From NCBI RefSeq assembly GCF_000972785.3, contig NZ_CP011253.3, positions 3,472,001 to 3,536,000 on the forward strand: 64,000 nucleotides of DNA. The letters are read 5' to 3'. The translations under genes were made by a program, and so were the position numbers. The DNA comes from Pandoraea oxalativorans. Its GTDB lineage: Bacteria > Pseudomonadota > Gammaproteobacteria > Burkholderiales > Burkholderiaceae. Positions 1-7,899 of this stretch are shown piece by piece (positions within the stretch are counted from its first letter, which is position 1; each line of letters begins with the position of its first letter). The notes under the pieces are model-generated. The model was not told where the DNA came from and did no database searches. It was given only the letters and a program-made list of their open reading frames with translations.

Positions 1-628
1 CCGCGCCGATCAGGCCGGCGTGCGAGTGGCAGACGCCCTTCGGTTTGCCCGTCGTGCCGGAGGTGTAGAGGATGGTGGCGGTGTCGTCCGGCGCGACGGC
101 GGCGACGGCATCGTCGAAGTAGCGCGGATGCTGCGCGTTGAAGGTACGCCCCTGCTCCAGCGCCGAGGCGTACGATTGCAACCCGGCGGCATCGTAATTA
201 CGCAAGCCCCGCGGGTCTTCGTAGATGATGTGCGACAGGTGCGGCACGCGCTCTCGCAACTCCAGCAGCTTGTCGACCTGCTCCTGATCTTCGGCGACGA
301 CGAAATCGATCTCGGCGTCTTCGAGCACGTGGGCCATTTCGGCAGCGACGGCGTCCTGATACAGCGGCACGGCCACGCCCCCGAGGGCTTGCGCGGCCGT
401 CATCGCCCAATACAGGCGCACCCGGTTATTGCCGACGATGGCCAGATTGTCGCCACGTTTGAACCCGGCGGCGGCGAGCGCGCAGGCGAGCATGCGCACT
501 TCATGCGCGGCCTCCTGCCAGCTCCAGCTCTGCCAGATCCCGAGATCTTTTTCCCGATACGCCGTGCGGGCGCCCCGTGTCGCGGCATGGGCCAACAACA
601 ATCGCGGGAAGGTAGTCCGCTCCTGCAT
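1..628 (-). CDS. AMP-dependent acyl-CoA synthetase, C-terminus cut by window edge
   Basis: An ATP-dependent acyl-CoA ligase of the long-chain fatty-acid CoA ligase type, expected to activate a carboxylic acid through an acyl-adenylate. About 209 residues are visible, beginning MQERTTFPRLLLAHA. The adenylation P-loop motif LYTSGTTGKPKG followed by VCHSH lies near residues 186-203, close to the window edge, so the C-terminal two thirds are missing. The ATG at 628 is chosen because GGAG stands about 8 nt upstream. The gene is divergent from the Crp/Fnr regulator gene at 966, which could control it, although nothing in the sequence proves that. Substrate chain length cannot be told from this part. 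Confidence 0.85.
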   Translation of the reverse strand, partial: MQERTTFPRLLLAHAATRGARTAYREKDLGIWQSWSWQEAAHEVRMLACALAAAGFKRGDNLAIVGNNRVRLYWAMTAAQALGGVAVPLYQDAVAAEMAHVLEDAEIDFVVAEDQEQVDKLLELRERVPHLSHIIYEDPRGLRNYDAAGLQSYASALEQGRTFNAQHPRYFDDAVAAVAPDDTATILYTSGTTGKPKGVCHSHAGLIGA

Positions 629-654
629 GCCAGTCTCCTGTGTCTCGCCACGTT

Positions 655-668
655 TCGACATCTGTCGA
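655..668. promoter_or_regulatory. Short inverted repeat upstream of the acyl-CoA synthetase gene
   Basis: TCGACA-TC-TGTCGA is a perfect 6-bp inverted repeat 27 bp upstream of the acyl-CoA synthetase ATG, where a repressor could bind. The rest of the 337-bp divergent intergenic region (629-965) shows no other structure that I can support. The operator role is an inference from position. Confidence 0.25.
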
Positions 669-965
669 GGGGGAGTGGCGTGGCTCGGTCGGCGTGCGTG
701 CTCGTGGCACGCTCCTTACTGCTCGCAGCGCCTTCGATCGGCGCTATTTTTGCTTTGGAATGCCATACAGCGTCTGCAGCGACTGCGGTGAAACGACTAC
801 GGCGACTACCGATATGCCGGGTAACGGTCAGCTTCTATACTTGTGCTTCGGCGTCGTGTTCAGACCGCCATGAATGCTTGTCTCGCCGTTGCCAGGCAAG
901 GCGAAGATACCTCATGGCTCACGGCGGATTTGTCACCAGGATGACAATCAAGGGAAAGTCCCTAT

Positions 966-1637
966 ATGTCGCTCGAAACCTTGTTGCAGCGCAGCGTCTG
1001 GGCGCAAGGACTGACGCCCGATCAGCGCGCACGCGTGGTGGCGGAGATTCAGGTGCGTCCGGTCGAGAACGGCGGATATGTCTGCCGCAAGGGCGACCCG
1101 ACCCATGCGTGGTTCGGGGTGATCGAGGGGTTGGTGAAGATCACGACGGCGTCCGCCAGCGGCAAGTCGGTGACGTTTACGGGCGTACCGGCGGGCGCGT
1201 GGTTCGGCGAAGGCTCGGTGCTCAAGCACGAGATCCGGAAATATGACGTCATGGCGCTGCGTGACTCGGTGCTCGCGCATATGCCCATCGCCACCTTCGA
1301 CTGGCTGCTGGACACGAGCATTCCGTTCAATCGCTTTCTGACGCTGCAACTCAACGAACGGTTGGGGCAATTCATTGCGGCCGTCGAGCACGAGCGTCTG
1401 CTCGATACCGATGCCCGCGTCGCCCGTTCGCTGTCGTCGATGTTCAATCCGAACCTGTATCCGTCCGACGACAACACCGTGCAGATCTCTCAAGAGGAAC
1501 TGAGTTACCTTGCGGGGGTTTCGCGTCAGCGGGTGAACCTTGCGTTGAAGGTGCTGGAGCAGGCGGGATTGGTCAAGGTCGATTACGGCGTGCTGACCAT
1601 TCTCGATCTCGAAGGGCTGCGCGAGTTCGGCATGTAA
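966..1637 (+). CDS. Crp/Fnr-family transcriptional regulator
   Basis: A 223-residue cytoplasmic DNA-binding regulator. The N-terminal cyclic-nucleotide-binding fold (about residues 15-115) is followed by a long dimerisation helix and a C-terminal winged helix (about 150-223). The recognition segment ISQEELSYLAGVSRQRVNLA is near residue 175. No N-terminal cysteine cluster of the Fnr type is visible, so an oxygen-sensing Fe-S cluster is unlikely, and the ligand is unknown. The gene is divergent from the acyl-CoA synthetase gene and is followed 86 bp later, on the same strand, by an acetyltransferase gene. Family confidence is high and targets are unknown. Confidence 0.9.
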   Translation: MSLETLLQRSVWAQGLTPDQRARVVAEIQVRPVENGGYVCRKGDPTHAWFGVIEGLVKITTASASGKSVTFTGVPAGAWFGEGSVLKHEIRKYDVMALRDSVLAHMPIATFDWLLDTSIPFNRFLTLQLNERLGQFIAAVEHERLLDTDARVARSLSSMFNPNLYPSDDNTVQISQEELSYLAGVSRQRVNLALKVLEQAGLVKVDYGVLTILDLEGLREFGM

Positions 1638-1723
1638 AACCCCTGGTCGAAGCCTTGCCGGAGCGCCGGAGTGGGCGCAGAATCGTTATTTTGCAGGCTC
1701 CCCCTCACGACCGCGCCCTTCCC

Positions 1724-2341
1724 ATGTCTATCCATGCAAGGCCTGCCGACGCGCTGCGACCCACGCTGCTCGGCAACAGTGTCGAACTCCATCCGCTGGA
1801 ACGTCATCACGCACAGGCGCTGGTTGCTGCGGCGGCCGATGGCGAGCTGTGGAATCTGAAAGTGACCGTCGTGCCGAACGCCGATACCGGCGATGCCTAC
1901 ATCGACCGGGCCTTGAAGGGGCGCGATGAAGGCACCGTCATCCCTTTCGTCATCGTTTCGACGGCCACGGGCAACGTGGTCGGTCACACCCGTTTCTGGA
2001 AGGTGGACCGCGCGAACCGGAAACTGGAAATCGGCCACACGTGGGTGAGCGCGTCGGCGCAGCGCTCCAGCATCAACACCGAAGCGAAGTCCCTGTTGCT
2101 CACTTATGCGTTCGAGACGATGCAGTGCGTGCGCGTGCAATTCACGACGGATGAACTCAATGAGAAGTCGCGCGCCGCGATCCTGCGTATCGGCGCGAAG
2201 CAGGAGGGCATCGTCCGTCACGAGCGGATCATGCCCGACGGACGCAAGCGCAATTCCGTCCGGTTCAGCATCATCGACGACGAATGGCCGCAAGTGAAGG
2301 CTGCCCTGGCCGAGCGCCTTGCGCGGGGCGCGTCGGGCTGA
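1724..2341 (+). CDS. GNAT-family N-acetyltransferase (RimJ/RimL type)
   Basis: A 205-residue acyl-CoA-dependent N-acetyltransferase. The GNAT fold is seen in the central strands (VVGHTRFWKVD and KLEIGHTWVS) and the C-terminal segment ELNEKSRAAILRIGAKQEG, which is typical of RimJ/RimL proteins where the acetyl-CoA-binding turn is followed by the paired helix. The ATG at 1724 (MSIHARPADALRP) starts the conserved part; a start at 1655 would add 23 residues unlike the family. The end is 18 bp from the convergent gene at 2360. Substrate is unknown, and there is no sign that it belongs to the siderophore locus. Confidence 0.85.
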   Translation: MSIHARPADALRPTLLGNSVELHPLERHHAQALVAAAADGELWNLKVTVVPNADTGDAYIDRALKGRDEGTVIPFVIVSTATGNVVGHTRFWKVDRANRKLEIGHTWVSASAQRSSINTEAKSLLLTYAFETMQCVRVQFTTDELNEKSRAAILRIGAKQEGIVRHERIMPDGRKRNSVRFSIIDDEWPQVKAALAERLARGASG

Positions 2342-2359
2342 CGTTGCGTGCCCATGCGC

Positions 2360-2680
2360 TCAGGCCACGGCGGTGACCGCCGCGCACGGTCCGGCGCAAT
2401 ACAGCACCAGACACGGGCACACCATGCGCCGGGCGATATCGAGGGCTTCGGTTTTCGTCTCAAGAAACGCGGCTTCCCACGGATTGCGGACGTGGTCGCA
2501 CACATACGCCTTCGCTTGCTTGTCGAATTGCGATCCGAAGAATTCGTTTCTGAAGTAGAACCAGACGACATACCCGCGTCGCGGCAACCGGTCCGGGAGC
2601 GGATGCACGGGATATTCGTTCGCGGGCACCCGCCGTCTGAGCGAAATCCAGCGTTGATAGTCCACACGTGTCGCGGTCAT
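2360..2680 (-). CDS. Small protein of unknown function
   Basis: A 106-residue protein that I do not recognise. It is rich in aromatic residues in the middle (YVVWFYFRNEFFG) and has the C-terminal run ARRMVCPCLVLYCAGPC, containing four cysteines within about 14 residues, which could bind metal or form disulfides. It has no signal peptide or clear membrane segment. Coding status is supported by a perfect ribosome-binding site, AAAGGAGG, at proper distance from the ATG at 2680. It converges on the acetyltransferase gene. Confidence 0.6.
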   Translation of the reverse strand: MTATRVDYQRWISLRRRVPANEYPVHPLPDRLPRRGYVVWFYFRNEFFGSQFDKQAKAYVCDHVRNPWEAAFLETKTEALDIARRMVCPCLVLYCAGPCAAVTAVA

Positions 2681-2701
2681 GTCGAGCCTCCTTTAACGAA
2701 G

Positions 2702-2719
2702 TCGCCCCGGGCGGGGCGA
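2702..2719. other. GC-rich hairpin ahead of the small unknown gene
   Basis: TCGCCCC-GGGC-GGGGCGA forms a 7-bp perfect stem 22-39 bp upstream of the ATG at 2680, directly ahead of its ribosome-binding site. No T-run follows on either strand, so it is not a standard terminator. It may shape the leader of that mRNA. The rest of 2681-2885 holds no gene that I can support. Confidence 0.3.
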
Positions 2720-2885
2720 TTCGACATGATGGGCAGGAACACGCGACAAGAGTTACAGAAACTTCCGCTTCACCGCCATCGATGATGCGTCAATCGACAA
2801 TGGCGTGACCAGATCCGACAATCAGGCGGGTTTTGGCACGCAGATATCGGCGTGTCGGCATCGGCAACCGCCAGACACGGCAATA

Positions 2886-3227
2886 TCACGACACACTCGG
2901 ATGCTCGGCAATGAATTGCTTGAGTACGGCATCGATTCGCGTCTGCCATCCATTGCCCGATGCTTTGAAGTACTCGAGAACTTCCGGCGACAACCGAATG
3001 TTGATTCGCTCCTTCGGATGCTCGGATCTGGGCCGCCCACGCGGTCTGAGCAACTTTTCTGCAGCCTCATCCCCCACGATTTCGTGAAGTACCTTCGACG
3101 CAGGTTTCGCCTTCGCGAAGCGCTTCTTCGTCCACTCGGGATTCTCGGAATCCTGAGCCGATTGCTTTTTGATCTTTGCGTCCTCAGCCGGCGTAGGGAG
3201 GACAGTTCCCGGCTTAAGTCTCGGCAT
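2886..3227 (-). CDS. brnA: BrnA-like antitoxin
   Basis: A 113-residue antitoxin of a type II toxin-antitoxin pair. The C-terminal part carries the BrnA/CopG-like ribbon-helix-helix: RINIRLSPEVLEYFKASGNGWQ followed by TRIDAVLKQFIAEH, with the GWQTRID motif typical of BrnA. The basic N-terminal half (many K/R) probably wraps the toxin. Its start overlaps the end of the toxin gene by 14 nt, the usual brnT-brnA order with translational coupling. In known systems BrnA neutralises BrnT and represses the operon, and the palindromes upstream of brnT fit that. Confidence 0.88.
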   Translation of the reverse strand: MPRLKPGTVLPTPAEDAKIKKQSAQDSENPEWTKKRFAKAKPASKVLHEIVGDEAAEKLLRPRGRPRSEHPKERINIRLSPEVLEYFKASGNGWQTRIDAVLKQFIAEHPSVS

Positions 3228-3480
3228 AGCGTTTCACCTCTCGAGAATTCGCCTTGCGCAAGCTGATGACATGTATTTTTCCTGCGCGGGGCGTAAAGAC
3301 CAAAGCAAACAGCCGCACCGCAATGTACCCGAAGGCGCAGTAGCGGCGTTCACCATAGTCCACGCGGACATCCTCCTCGATCACGGCGCTGTCCCACTCA
3401 AATTCGCGGGCCATCGTGAACGGTAACCCCCGTTCTCTCACATTCCGTTCACTTTTCGCCGGGTCGAAACTGATTTCCAT
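3214..3480 (-). CDS. brnT: BrnT-like ribonuclease toxin
   Basis: An 88-residue BrnT-family toxin (RelE-like RNase fold in the characterised family). The start MEISFDPAKSERN, the segment ERRYCAFGYIAVRLFALVFTPR and the ending HVISLRKANSREVKRYAE match the family, including the conserved ISLRKAN(S/R)RE stretch. The ATG at 3480 is preferred; a TTG two codons upstream is possible. A TACAAT -10-like element ends only about 9 bp before the ATG, so the mRNA would have a very short leader. It overlaps brnA by 14 nt. Confidence 0.87.
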   Translation of the reverse strand: MEISFDPAKSERNVRERGLPFTMAREFEWDSAVIEEDVRVDYGERRYCAFGYIAVRLFALVFTPRAGKIHVISLRKANSREVKRYAET

Positions 3481-3484
3481 GGGC

Positions 3485-3506
3485 AATTATTGTACCCACA
3501 ATAATT
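3485..3506. promoter_or_regulatory. Palindromic operator candidate 1 of brnTA
   Basis: AATTATTGT-ACCC-ACAATAATT is a perfect 9-bp inverted repeat with a 4-bp spacer. It covers the predicted brnT -10 (TACAAT on the minus strand, 3489-3494), with TTGATG (3513-3518) as -35 at 18-bp spacing. A ribbon-helix-helix antitoxin bound here would block its own promoter. The palindrome is read directly; the binding is an inference. Confidence 0.6.
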
Positions 3507-3518
3507 AACGCCCATCAA

Positions 3519-3544
3519 TTATTTTTTGTGGCGACAAAAAATAA
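3519..3544. promoter_or_regulatory. Palindromic operator candidate 2 of brnTA
   Basis: TTATTTTTTGT-GGCG-ACAAAAAATAA is a perfect 11-bp inverted repeat with a 4-bp spacer, immediately upstream of the predicted brnT -35. It shares the TTGT-N4-ACAA core with the palindrome at 3485-3506, with centres 36 bp apart. It also lies 25 bp past the stop of the acetyltransferase gene, so a weak A/T-stem terminator role is an alternative. Confidence 0.5.
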
Positions 3545-3568
3545 GGACATATCACACGCAGCCCGGCG

Positions 3569-4696
3569 TCACCACGGCGCGTATTGCTCGAACACCGTCT
3601 GACGTTCGAAGGCGATCAGCACGGCGCGCTTGTGCGGAAAATCGAACTCGCGCAGGCGGGCCGCGCCCTGCCCCTGCATATAGGCGATCCAGCGGTCGTG
3701 ATCGATGCGCGGCTCGCCGACGATGCGCTGCGTACGCGGATCGTCGAGGAAGATGTAGTGGACGATAGACCGCAGCCATGCTTCGGTGCGCCCGGGTGAG
3801 CGAAAACGCGTCGAACCCACCAGCAAATGGAAACCTCGGTCGTAGTCGGCCGCCTCGCAAAACGGCGCAATGCGGTCTTCCTTCGCCCAATACACCTCGA
3901 AGTAGGCAAACGGCTCGTCGTCGAAACACGCGAACAACGTGACGGTGTGGGGATCGGCCTGCATCTTCGCCAAGTACTCGGCATGTTCCTCCAGCGTGCC
4001 CGTCTGCTCCCAAAAGTGCGCCACGCTGTCGAGGTTCATCCACTCGTGAAAGCGTTCGACGTCGCCCGGCTGATCGATGGCACGCAGGCTGAAGCTCGTG
4101 CCGAGTCGAGCGATGTGACGCCGATACACCTCGCCCACCGGCTTCGGTGCGCGCAACGGATGGCGCTTGCCGTCCGACACACGGTACTGCTGCGCCATGC
4201 CGGCCGACGACGGTCCCTGGAGCCACTGCGCCGGGTGCTGCCAGAACGTCTGACGCGAGACGTGTAACGTACTCGTACCATCGGCTTGCGAAAACTGCTC
4301 CCCCACCCCGTCACGAACCGCTGCGACGAGCCACGCCGCCAGCGCCGGGTCGGCGTCCGTTCCCGGCCACGCCACGCTGGCCCGCTTGCACGCCTTGTGA
4401 TGACAGAACACAGCCGCCAGCACCGGCAACAACGCCTGAACCGGCAGATGGGCGTCATACGGCGTGCTCGCCCGCAGCGCTATCGCGCCGTCAGCTTCGC
4501 TCACCTTGAACACGGCGACGGCACGCGCGTCGCACCAGAGCATGAGGTCCTGACCGGCGCGGGCGACGCCATCGTCCGGCCCGCTCGCGTGATATCGATG
4601 ACCGTCGGCCAGCGTGACGCCGTAGGGATCATGGGGCGCAGCACGCCCGGCTTGCGCAGCGGACGATTCAACAGGGGCAGTCATTGCAATTGACAC
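3569..4696 (-). CDS. Siderophore N-hydroxyornithine acyltransferase (AlcB/IucB-like GNAT)
   Basis: A 375-residue acyl-CoA-dependent acyltransferase expected to acetylate the N5-hydroxyl amine of ornithine to give the hydroxamate iron ligand. The C-terminal ~190 residues are of the siderophore acyltransferase type, with blocks such as LDSVAHFWEQTGTLEEHAEY, PFAYFEVYWAKEDRIAPF and YIFLDDPRTQRIVGEPR. A GTG start at 4696 is preferred because AGGAG sits 8 nt upstream; the ATG at 4684 has no such site. It is the last gene of the fhuCBD operon, 85 bp after fhuD. In ornibactin clusters, OrbK and OrbL have related roles. No formyltransferase gene is present in the window, so this is the only candidate for hydroxamate acylation. 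Confidence 0.85.
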   Translation of the reverse strand: MSIAMTAPVESSAAQAGRAAPHDPYGVTLADGHRYHASGPDDGVARAGQDLMLWCDARAVAVFKVSEADGAIALRASTPYDAHLPVQALLPVLAAVFCHHKACKRASVAWPGTDADPALAAWLVAAVRDGVGEQFSQADGTSTLHVSRQTFWQHPAQWLQGPSSAGMAQQYRVSDGKRHPLRAPKPVGEVYRRHIARLGTSFSLRAIDQPGDVERFHEWMNLDSVAHFWEQTGTLEEHAEYLAKMQADPHTVTLFACFDDEPFAYFEVYWAKEDRIAPFCEAADYDRGFHLLVGSTRFRSPGRTEAWLRSIVHYIFLDDPRTQRIVGEPRIDHDRWIAYMQGQGAARLREFDFPHKRAVLIAFERQTVFEQYAPW

Positions 4697-4781
4697 GATT
4701 CGATCTCCTCTCAGCCAAGCCGGACGCCGCCACGGCATCCGTCAAAATTCAGACGCCGTTCATGCGCCGTTCATACGCCGC

Positions 4782-5789
4782 TCATACACCGGACGCGGCC
4801 CTCGCACGCATGGCGGGCGCCATCGATGCGAACGCCGTGCCGACGAGACCGGTAATCCGGTCGAGCGATACCGGGCCGCCAAAACCCCACGATGGCGGCA
4901 GAAACGCGACACGTCCGTCGCGCACGGCAGGCAACGCCCGCCAGACCGGCAGTTGATACGCGGGCGCAGCGCCGTTGTCGACAACGATCAGCGACCACTC
5001 GGGATGCCGCGCCAGATCGCCCAGCGACAGATTGACCATCGACTGACGCTCGTCGAGCCATCCGAGTGCGTTGCGCGCCCCCAGATGCCCGATCAGCGCG
5101 CCGATCATGTCCTTGTTGTCGTACGCCCAGAAGTTGCCGCCACCCGCGTTGGCGTTGAGCAGCGCAATCGGCGCGTCGCGAAAACCGTCGCGCAACGCAC
5201 TCGCACGCGCCTCGGCAATGCGTGCCTGGCTATCGGCGACGATTTGCGCTGCCGCGTCGACACGCCCCGTCATGCCGCCCAGGGATCGGAAGATGGCCAG
5301 CATGCGGTCGAGAGCGTCCCCCTCGCCCTCGGCGGGCTGGACGTTGAAGACAACGGTCGGTGCGATACGCGCCAATGCGTCGAACAACCGTTCGTGCCGA
5401 TACGCATACGCGACGATCAGATCGGGACGCAACGCCGCAATCGCTTCGAGATTCGGTTGCTCGCGCGTGCCCACGGCGCTGTCCGCGCGCAACCGGTCCG
5501 CACGATATTTGACCCACTGCGTGTAGCCACGCGGATCGGCCACCCCGATTGGCGTGACGTCGAGCGCCAGCAGCGACTCGGTAAACAGAAACTCCAGCGA
5601 GACGACCCGGCGGGCGGGCGTCGGCAAGACAGGCGACGCGCGGTTGAACAAGCCGCGATAGTTCTGCGCGTGCACATCGAGCGGCACCGCACCGGTCATC
5701 GCGACCGCGCCGGCGGCGAGGTATTTCAGGCAGCGGCGGCGTGCCGGGTGAGCCGGCGCGCCTGCATCAGATTTAGCCGGCATGCGCAT
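4782..5789 (-). CDS. fhuD: Ferric-siderophore periplasmic binding protein, FhuD-like
   Basis: A 335-residue periplasmic solute-binding protein for a ferric hydroxamate (class III fold of the FhuD/BtuF type). The N-terminus has a twin-arginine-like motif (RRRCLK, residues 17-22) before a hydrophobic stretch ending VHAQ, so Tat export is likely. Two lobes follow, with PARRVVSLEFLFTESLLAL and the helical linker typical of these proteins, and YDNKDMIGALIGHLGARNA in the second lobe. It overlaps fhuB by 17 nt. It would hand the ferric complex to FhuB/FhuC. Confidence 0.9.
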   Translation of the reverse strand: MRMPAKSDAGAPAHPARRRCLKYLAAGAVAMTGAVPLDVHAQNYRGLFNRASPVLPTPARRVVSLEFLFTESLLALDVTPIGVADPRGYTQWVKYRADRLRADSAVGTREQPNLEAIAALRPDLIVAYAYRHERLFDALARIAPTVVFNVQPAEGEGDALDRMLAIFRSLGGMTGRVDAAAQIVADSQARIAEARASALRDGFRDAPIALLNANAGGGNFWAYDNKDMIGALIGHLGARNALGWLDERQSMVNLSLGDLARHPEWSLIVVDNGAAPAYQLPVWRALPAVRDGRVAFLPPSWGFGGPVSLDRITGLVGTAFASMAPAMRARAASGV

Positions 5790-7899
5790 GCGACCTCAGG
5801 AAAGTGCGGGAGAGCAGCCAAAGGAAGAGCGGCGTGCCGACGGCAGCGGTGACGATGCCCAGCGGGAAATCGAGCGGCGCGAACAGCGTACGTCCGAACA
5901 AGTCGGCCACGCCGAGTAACAACGCGCCCGCCAGCGCCGCCGTGACGATACGGTCGCGGGTGCCGGTCAGCGGTAGCGATCTCAGCGCGTTCGGGACGAT
6001 CAATCCGACGTAAGCCACCGGACCGACCGTCGCCACCGCCGCCGCCGCCATCGCGCTCGCTAGCACCAGCAATCCGAGACGGGCACGCACGACCGGCACG
6101 CCCAGCGCCTCGGCCGTCTCGTCGCCGAGACTCAACAAGTCGAGCCACCGCCCCGCATACACCGCGAGCGGCAGGCAGATCGCCAGCCAGGGCAGCAACG
6201 CCCGCACGCCGTGCCACGATTGCCCGTAACTGCTGCCGACGAGCCATACCAGCGCCTGCGTGGCATGCACGTGGAATTGCAGCACGAGCAGGTTCGCCAA
6301 CGCTGCGAGCAGACCGGCCAACGCCATGCCCGTCAGAATCACTCGCATTGGCGCGAGTCCCCAGCGCGCGTTCACGCCGAGCACGATCGCCAGCACCCCG
6401 GCGCTCGCCGCCCACGCGGCGGGCATCGACCAGCGTGCAGCGGCATCTGGCGACACCAGCAGCAGCGCAAGCACCGCCAGTCCTGCCGCCTGATTCACGC
6501 CCAGCAATTCCGGCCCGGCCAGCGGATTCCGGCACGCCCCCTGAAGCAACACGCCGCTGCCTGCGAGCAGTGCCCCGGCGCCCATCGCGATCAGACTGCG
6601 CGGCAGACGCAGGTCGACCAGCATGCCGGCCGCCGTGTGCGGATCGACAACGTCGCGCCATTGCCATGCCGACGGCCACGACAGCACACCCATCGTCAGC
6701 GTCAGGCCGGTGACGGCGATCAGCGCGATGACGACCAGCGCGGCGATCACGGCCATCGGACGCCGGTTGGACGCACGATGGCCAGCCGCCATCGGGGCGG
6801 TCATCTCCGCAGTGCTCGCGGGCAGGCCGTAGCGAAGCAACAGCAGCAGCACCGGTGCGCCGATGACGGCGCTCATCACGCCGACCGGCAGCGCACCGAA
6901 CGTCAGGAGCGCGCGCGCAATGGCGTCGGTGACGATGAGCATTGCGCCGCCCCACAACGCCGAGAGCGGAATTAGCCATGCGGGCCGGTGAACGCCCATT
7001 AGCCGCACCAGATTCGGCGCGGCCAGCCCGACGAAGCCGACCGGCCCCGCCAGCGCAATGGCAATCGCAGACAGAGCGGCCGCGAGCAGAATCGTCCCCA
7101 CACGCACCGCGCCGACACGCTGTCCTAAAGCCGACGCCTGCGCTTGGCCGAAGCGCGCCAGTCCGAGCGGATGCAGTAACGCCAGCAAGGCCACACCCGC
7201 CGGGAGCAGCAACCACATCGCTTCGTCCGCCCCGCGTTTGCCGAACTGCTGCAACGACCCCGTACTCCACTGCACAACGCCCACGGCCGCACGGGTGTAG
7301 AGCGTCAGCGCAAGCATGCATAACGCCGAGAGCGCGAGCGCATTCGCCGCCCCGGCCAATGTGAGACGCAGCGGTGTCGTGCGCGTGCCGCCCGCGAGCG
7401 CGAACGTGAAAAGCGCCGCCAGCACGCCGCCCGCCAGCATCATCGGCAGGACGGCGAGGCCCGGCACGAGCAACGCAACGATGAGCCCCATCTGCGCACC
7501 CGCCGACACGCCGAGCAATTCGCCGGACGCGAGCGGATTCTGCGTGATGGTCTGGAGCAACGCACCGGCGAGTCCAAGGCACGCCCCGGCGGCAAGGCCC
7601 GCACGAATCTGCGGCATCCATGCGTCCACGAACAGCAACCAGCCGAGCGTGGCGTCGCGACTCATGCCGCTCGGCCCCCCTCGCATCGCCTGAGCGATCG
7701 TGGCCGCCCCCGGCCATGCGTCGTTAGCGAGCGCGTGGACGACGACGGCGAGCACGAGCGCCAGCCATCCCCCCCATAGCGCGCGTGTGCGGCGCGCGTA
7801 CTGACGTGGTGCGGCGTGCGCGGGCAACGTGAGCCGGCGGGCGAGGTGCAAGGTCGCCACCGTACGCTCAGCCGCCATGTCGGCCACCGTTCGGTCCAT
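5773..7899 (-). CDS. fhuB: Ferric-siderophore ABC transporter permease, fused FhuB type
   Basis: An inner-membrane permease of about 708 residues made of two FecCD-type halves in one chain, as in E. coli FhuB. Each half repeats the signature of an early segment with QNPLASGELLGVSAGAQ (first) or RNPLAGPELLGVNQAAG (second) and a late GPVGFVGLAAPNLVRL / GPVAYVGLIVPNALR segment that contacts the ATPase. It probably has 18-20 membrane helices. The start is uncertain: the ATG at 7899 has GAAGG upstream, while the ATG at 7878 would give an 11-nt overlap with fhuC. The end overlaps fhuD by 17 nt, so the import genes are translationally coupled. Confidence 0.92.
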   Translation of the reverse strand: MDRTVADMAAERTVATLHLARRLTLPAHAAPRQYARRTRALWGGWLALVLAVVVHALANDAWPGAATIAQAMRGGPSGMSRDATLGWLLFVDAWMPQIRAGLAAGACLGLAGALLQTITQNPLASGELLGVSAGAQMGLIVALLVPGLAVLPMMLAGGVLAALFTFALAGGTRTTPLRLTLAGAANALALSALCMLALTLYTRAAVGVVQWSTGSLQQFGKRGADEAMWLLLPAGVALLALLHPLGLARFGQAQASALGQRVGAVRVGTILLAAALSAIAIALAGPVGFVGLAAPNLVRLMGVHRPAWLIPLSALWGGAMLIVTDAIARALLTFGALPVGVMSAVIGAPVLLLLLRYGLPASTAEMTAPMAAGHRASNRRPMAVIAALVVIALIAVTGLTLTMGVLSWPSAWQWRDVVDPHTAAGMLVDLRLPRSLIAMGAGALLAGSGVLLQGACRNPLAGPELLGVNQAAGLAVLALLLVSPDAAARWSMPAAWAASAGVLAIVLGVNARWGLAPMRVILTGMALAGLLAALANLLVLQFHVHATQALVWLVGSSYGQSWHGVRALLPWLAICLPLAVYAGRWLDLLSLGDETAEALGVPVVRARLGLLVLASAMAAAAVATVGPVAYVGLIVPNALRSLPLTGTRDRIVTAALAGALLLGVADLFGRTLFAPLDFPLGIVTAAVGTPLFLWLLSRTFLRSHAHAG

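Noticed and set aside
5726..7717. A 663-codon minus-strand frame over fhuB
   Set aside because: It is in a different frame from the clear FecCD permease and consists of arginine/alanine-rich low-complexity sequence.
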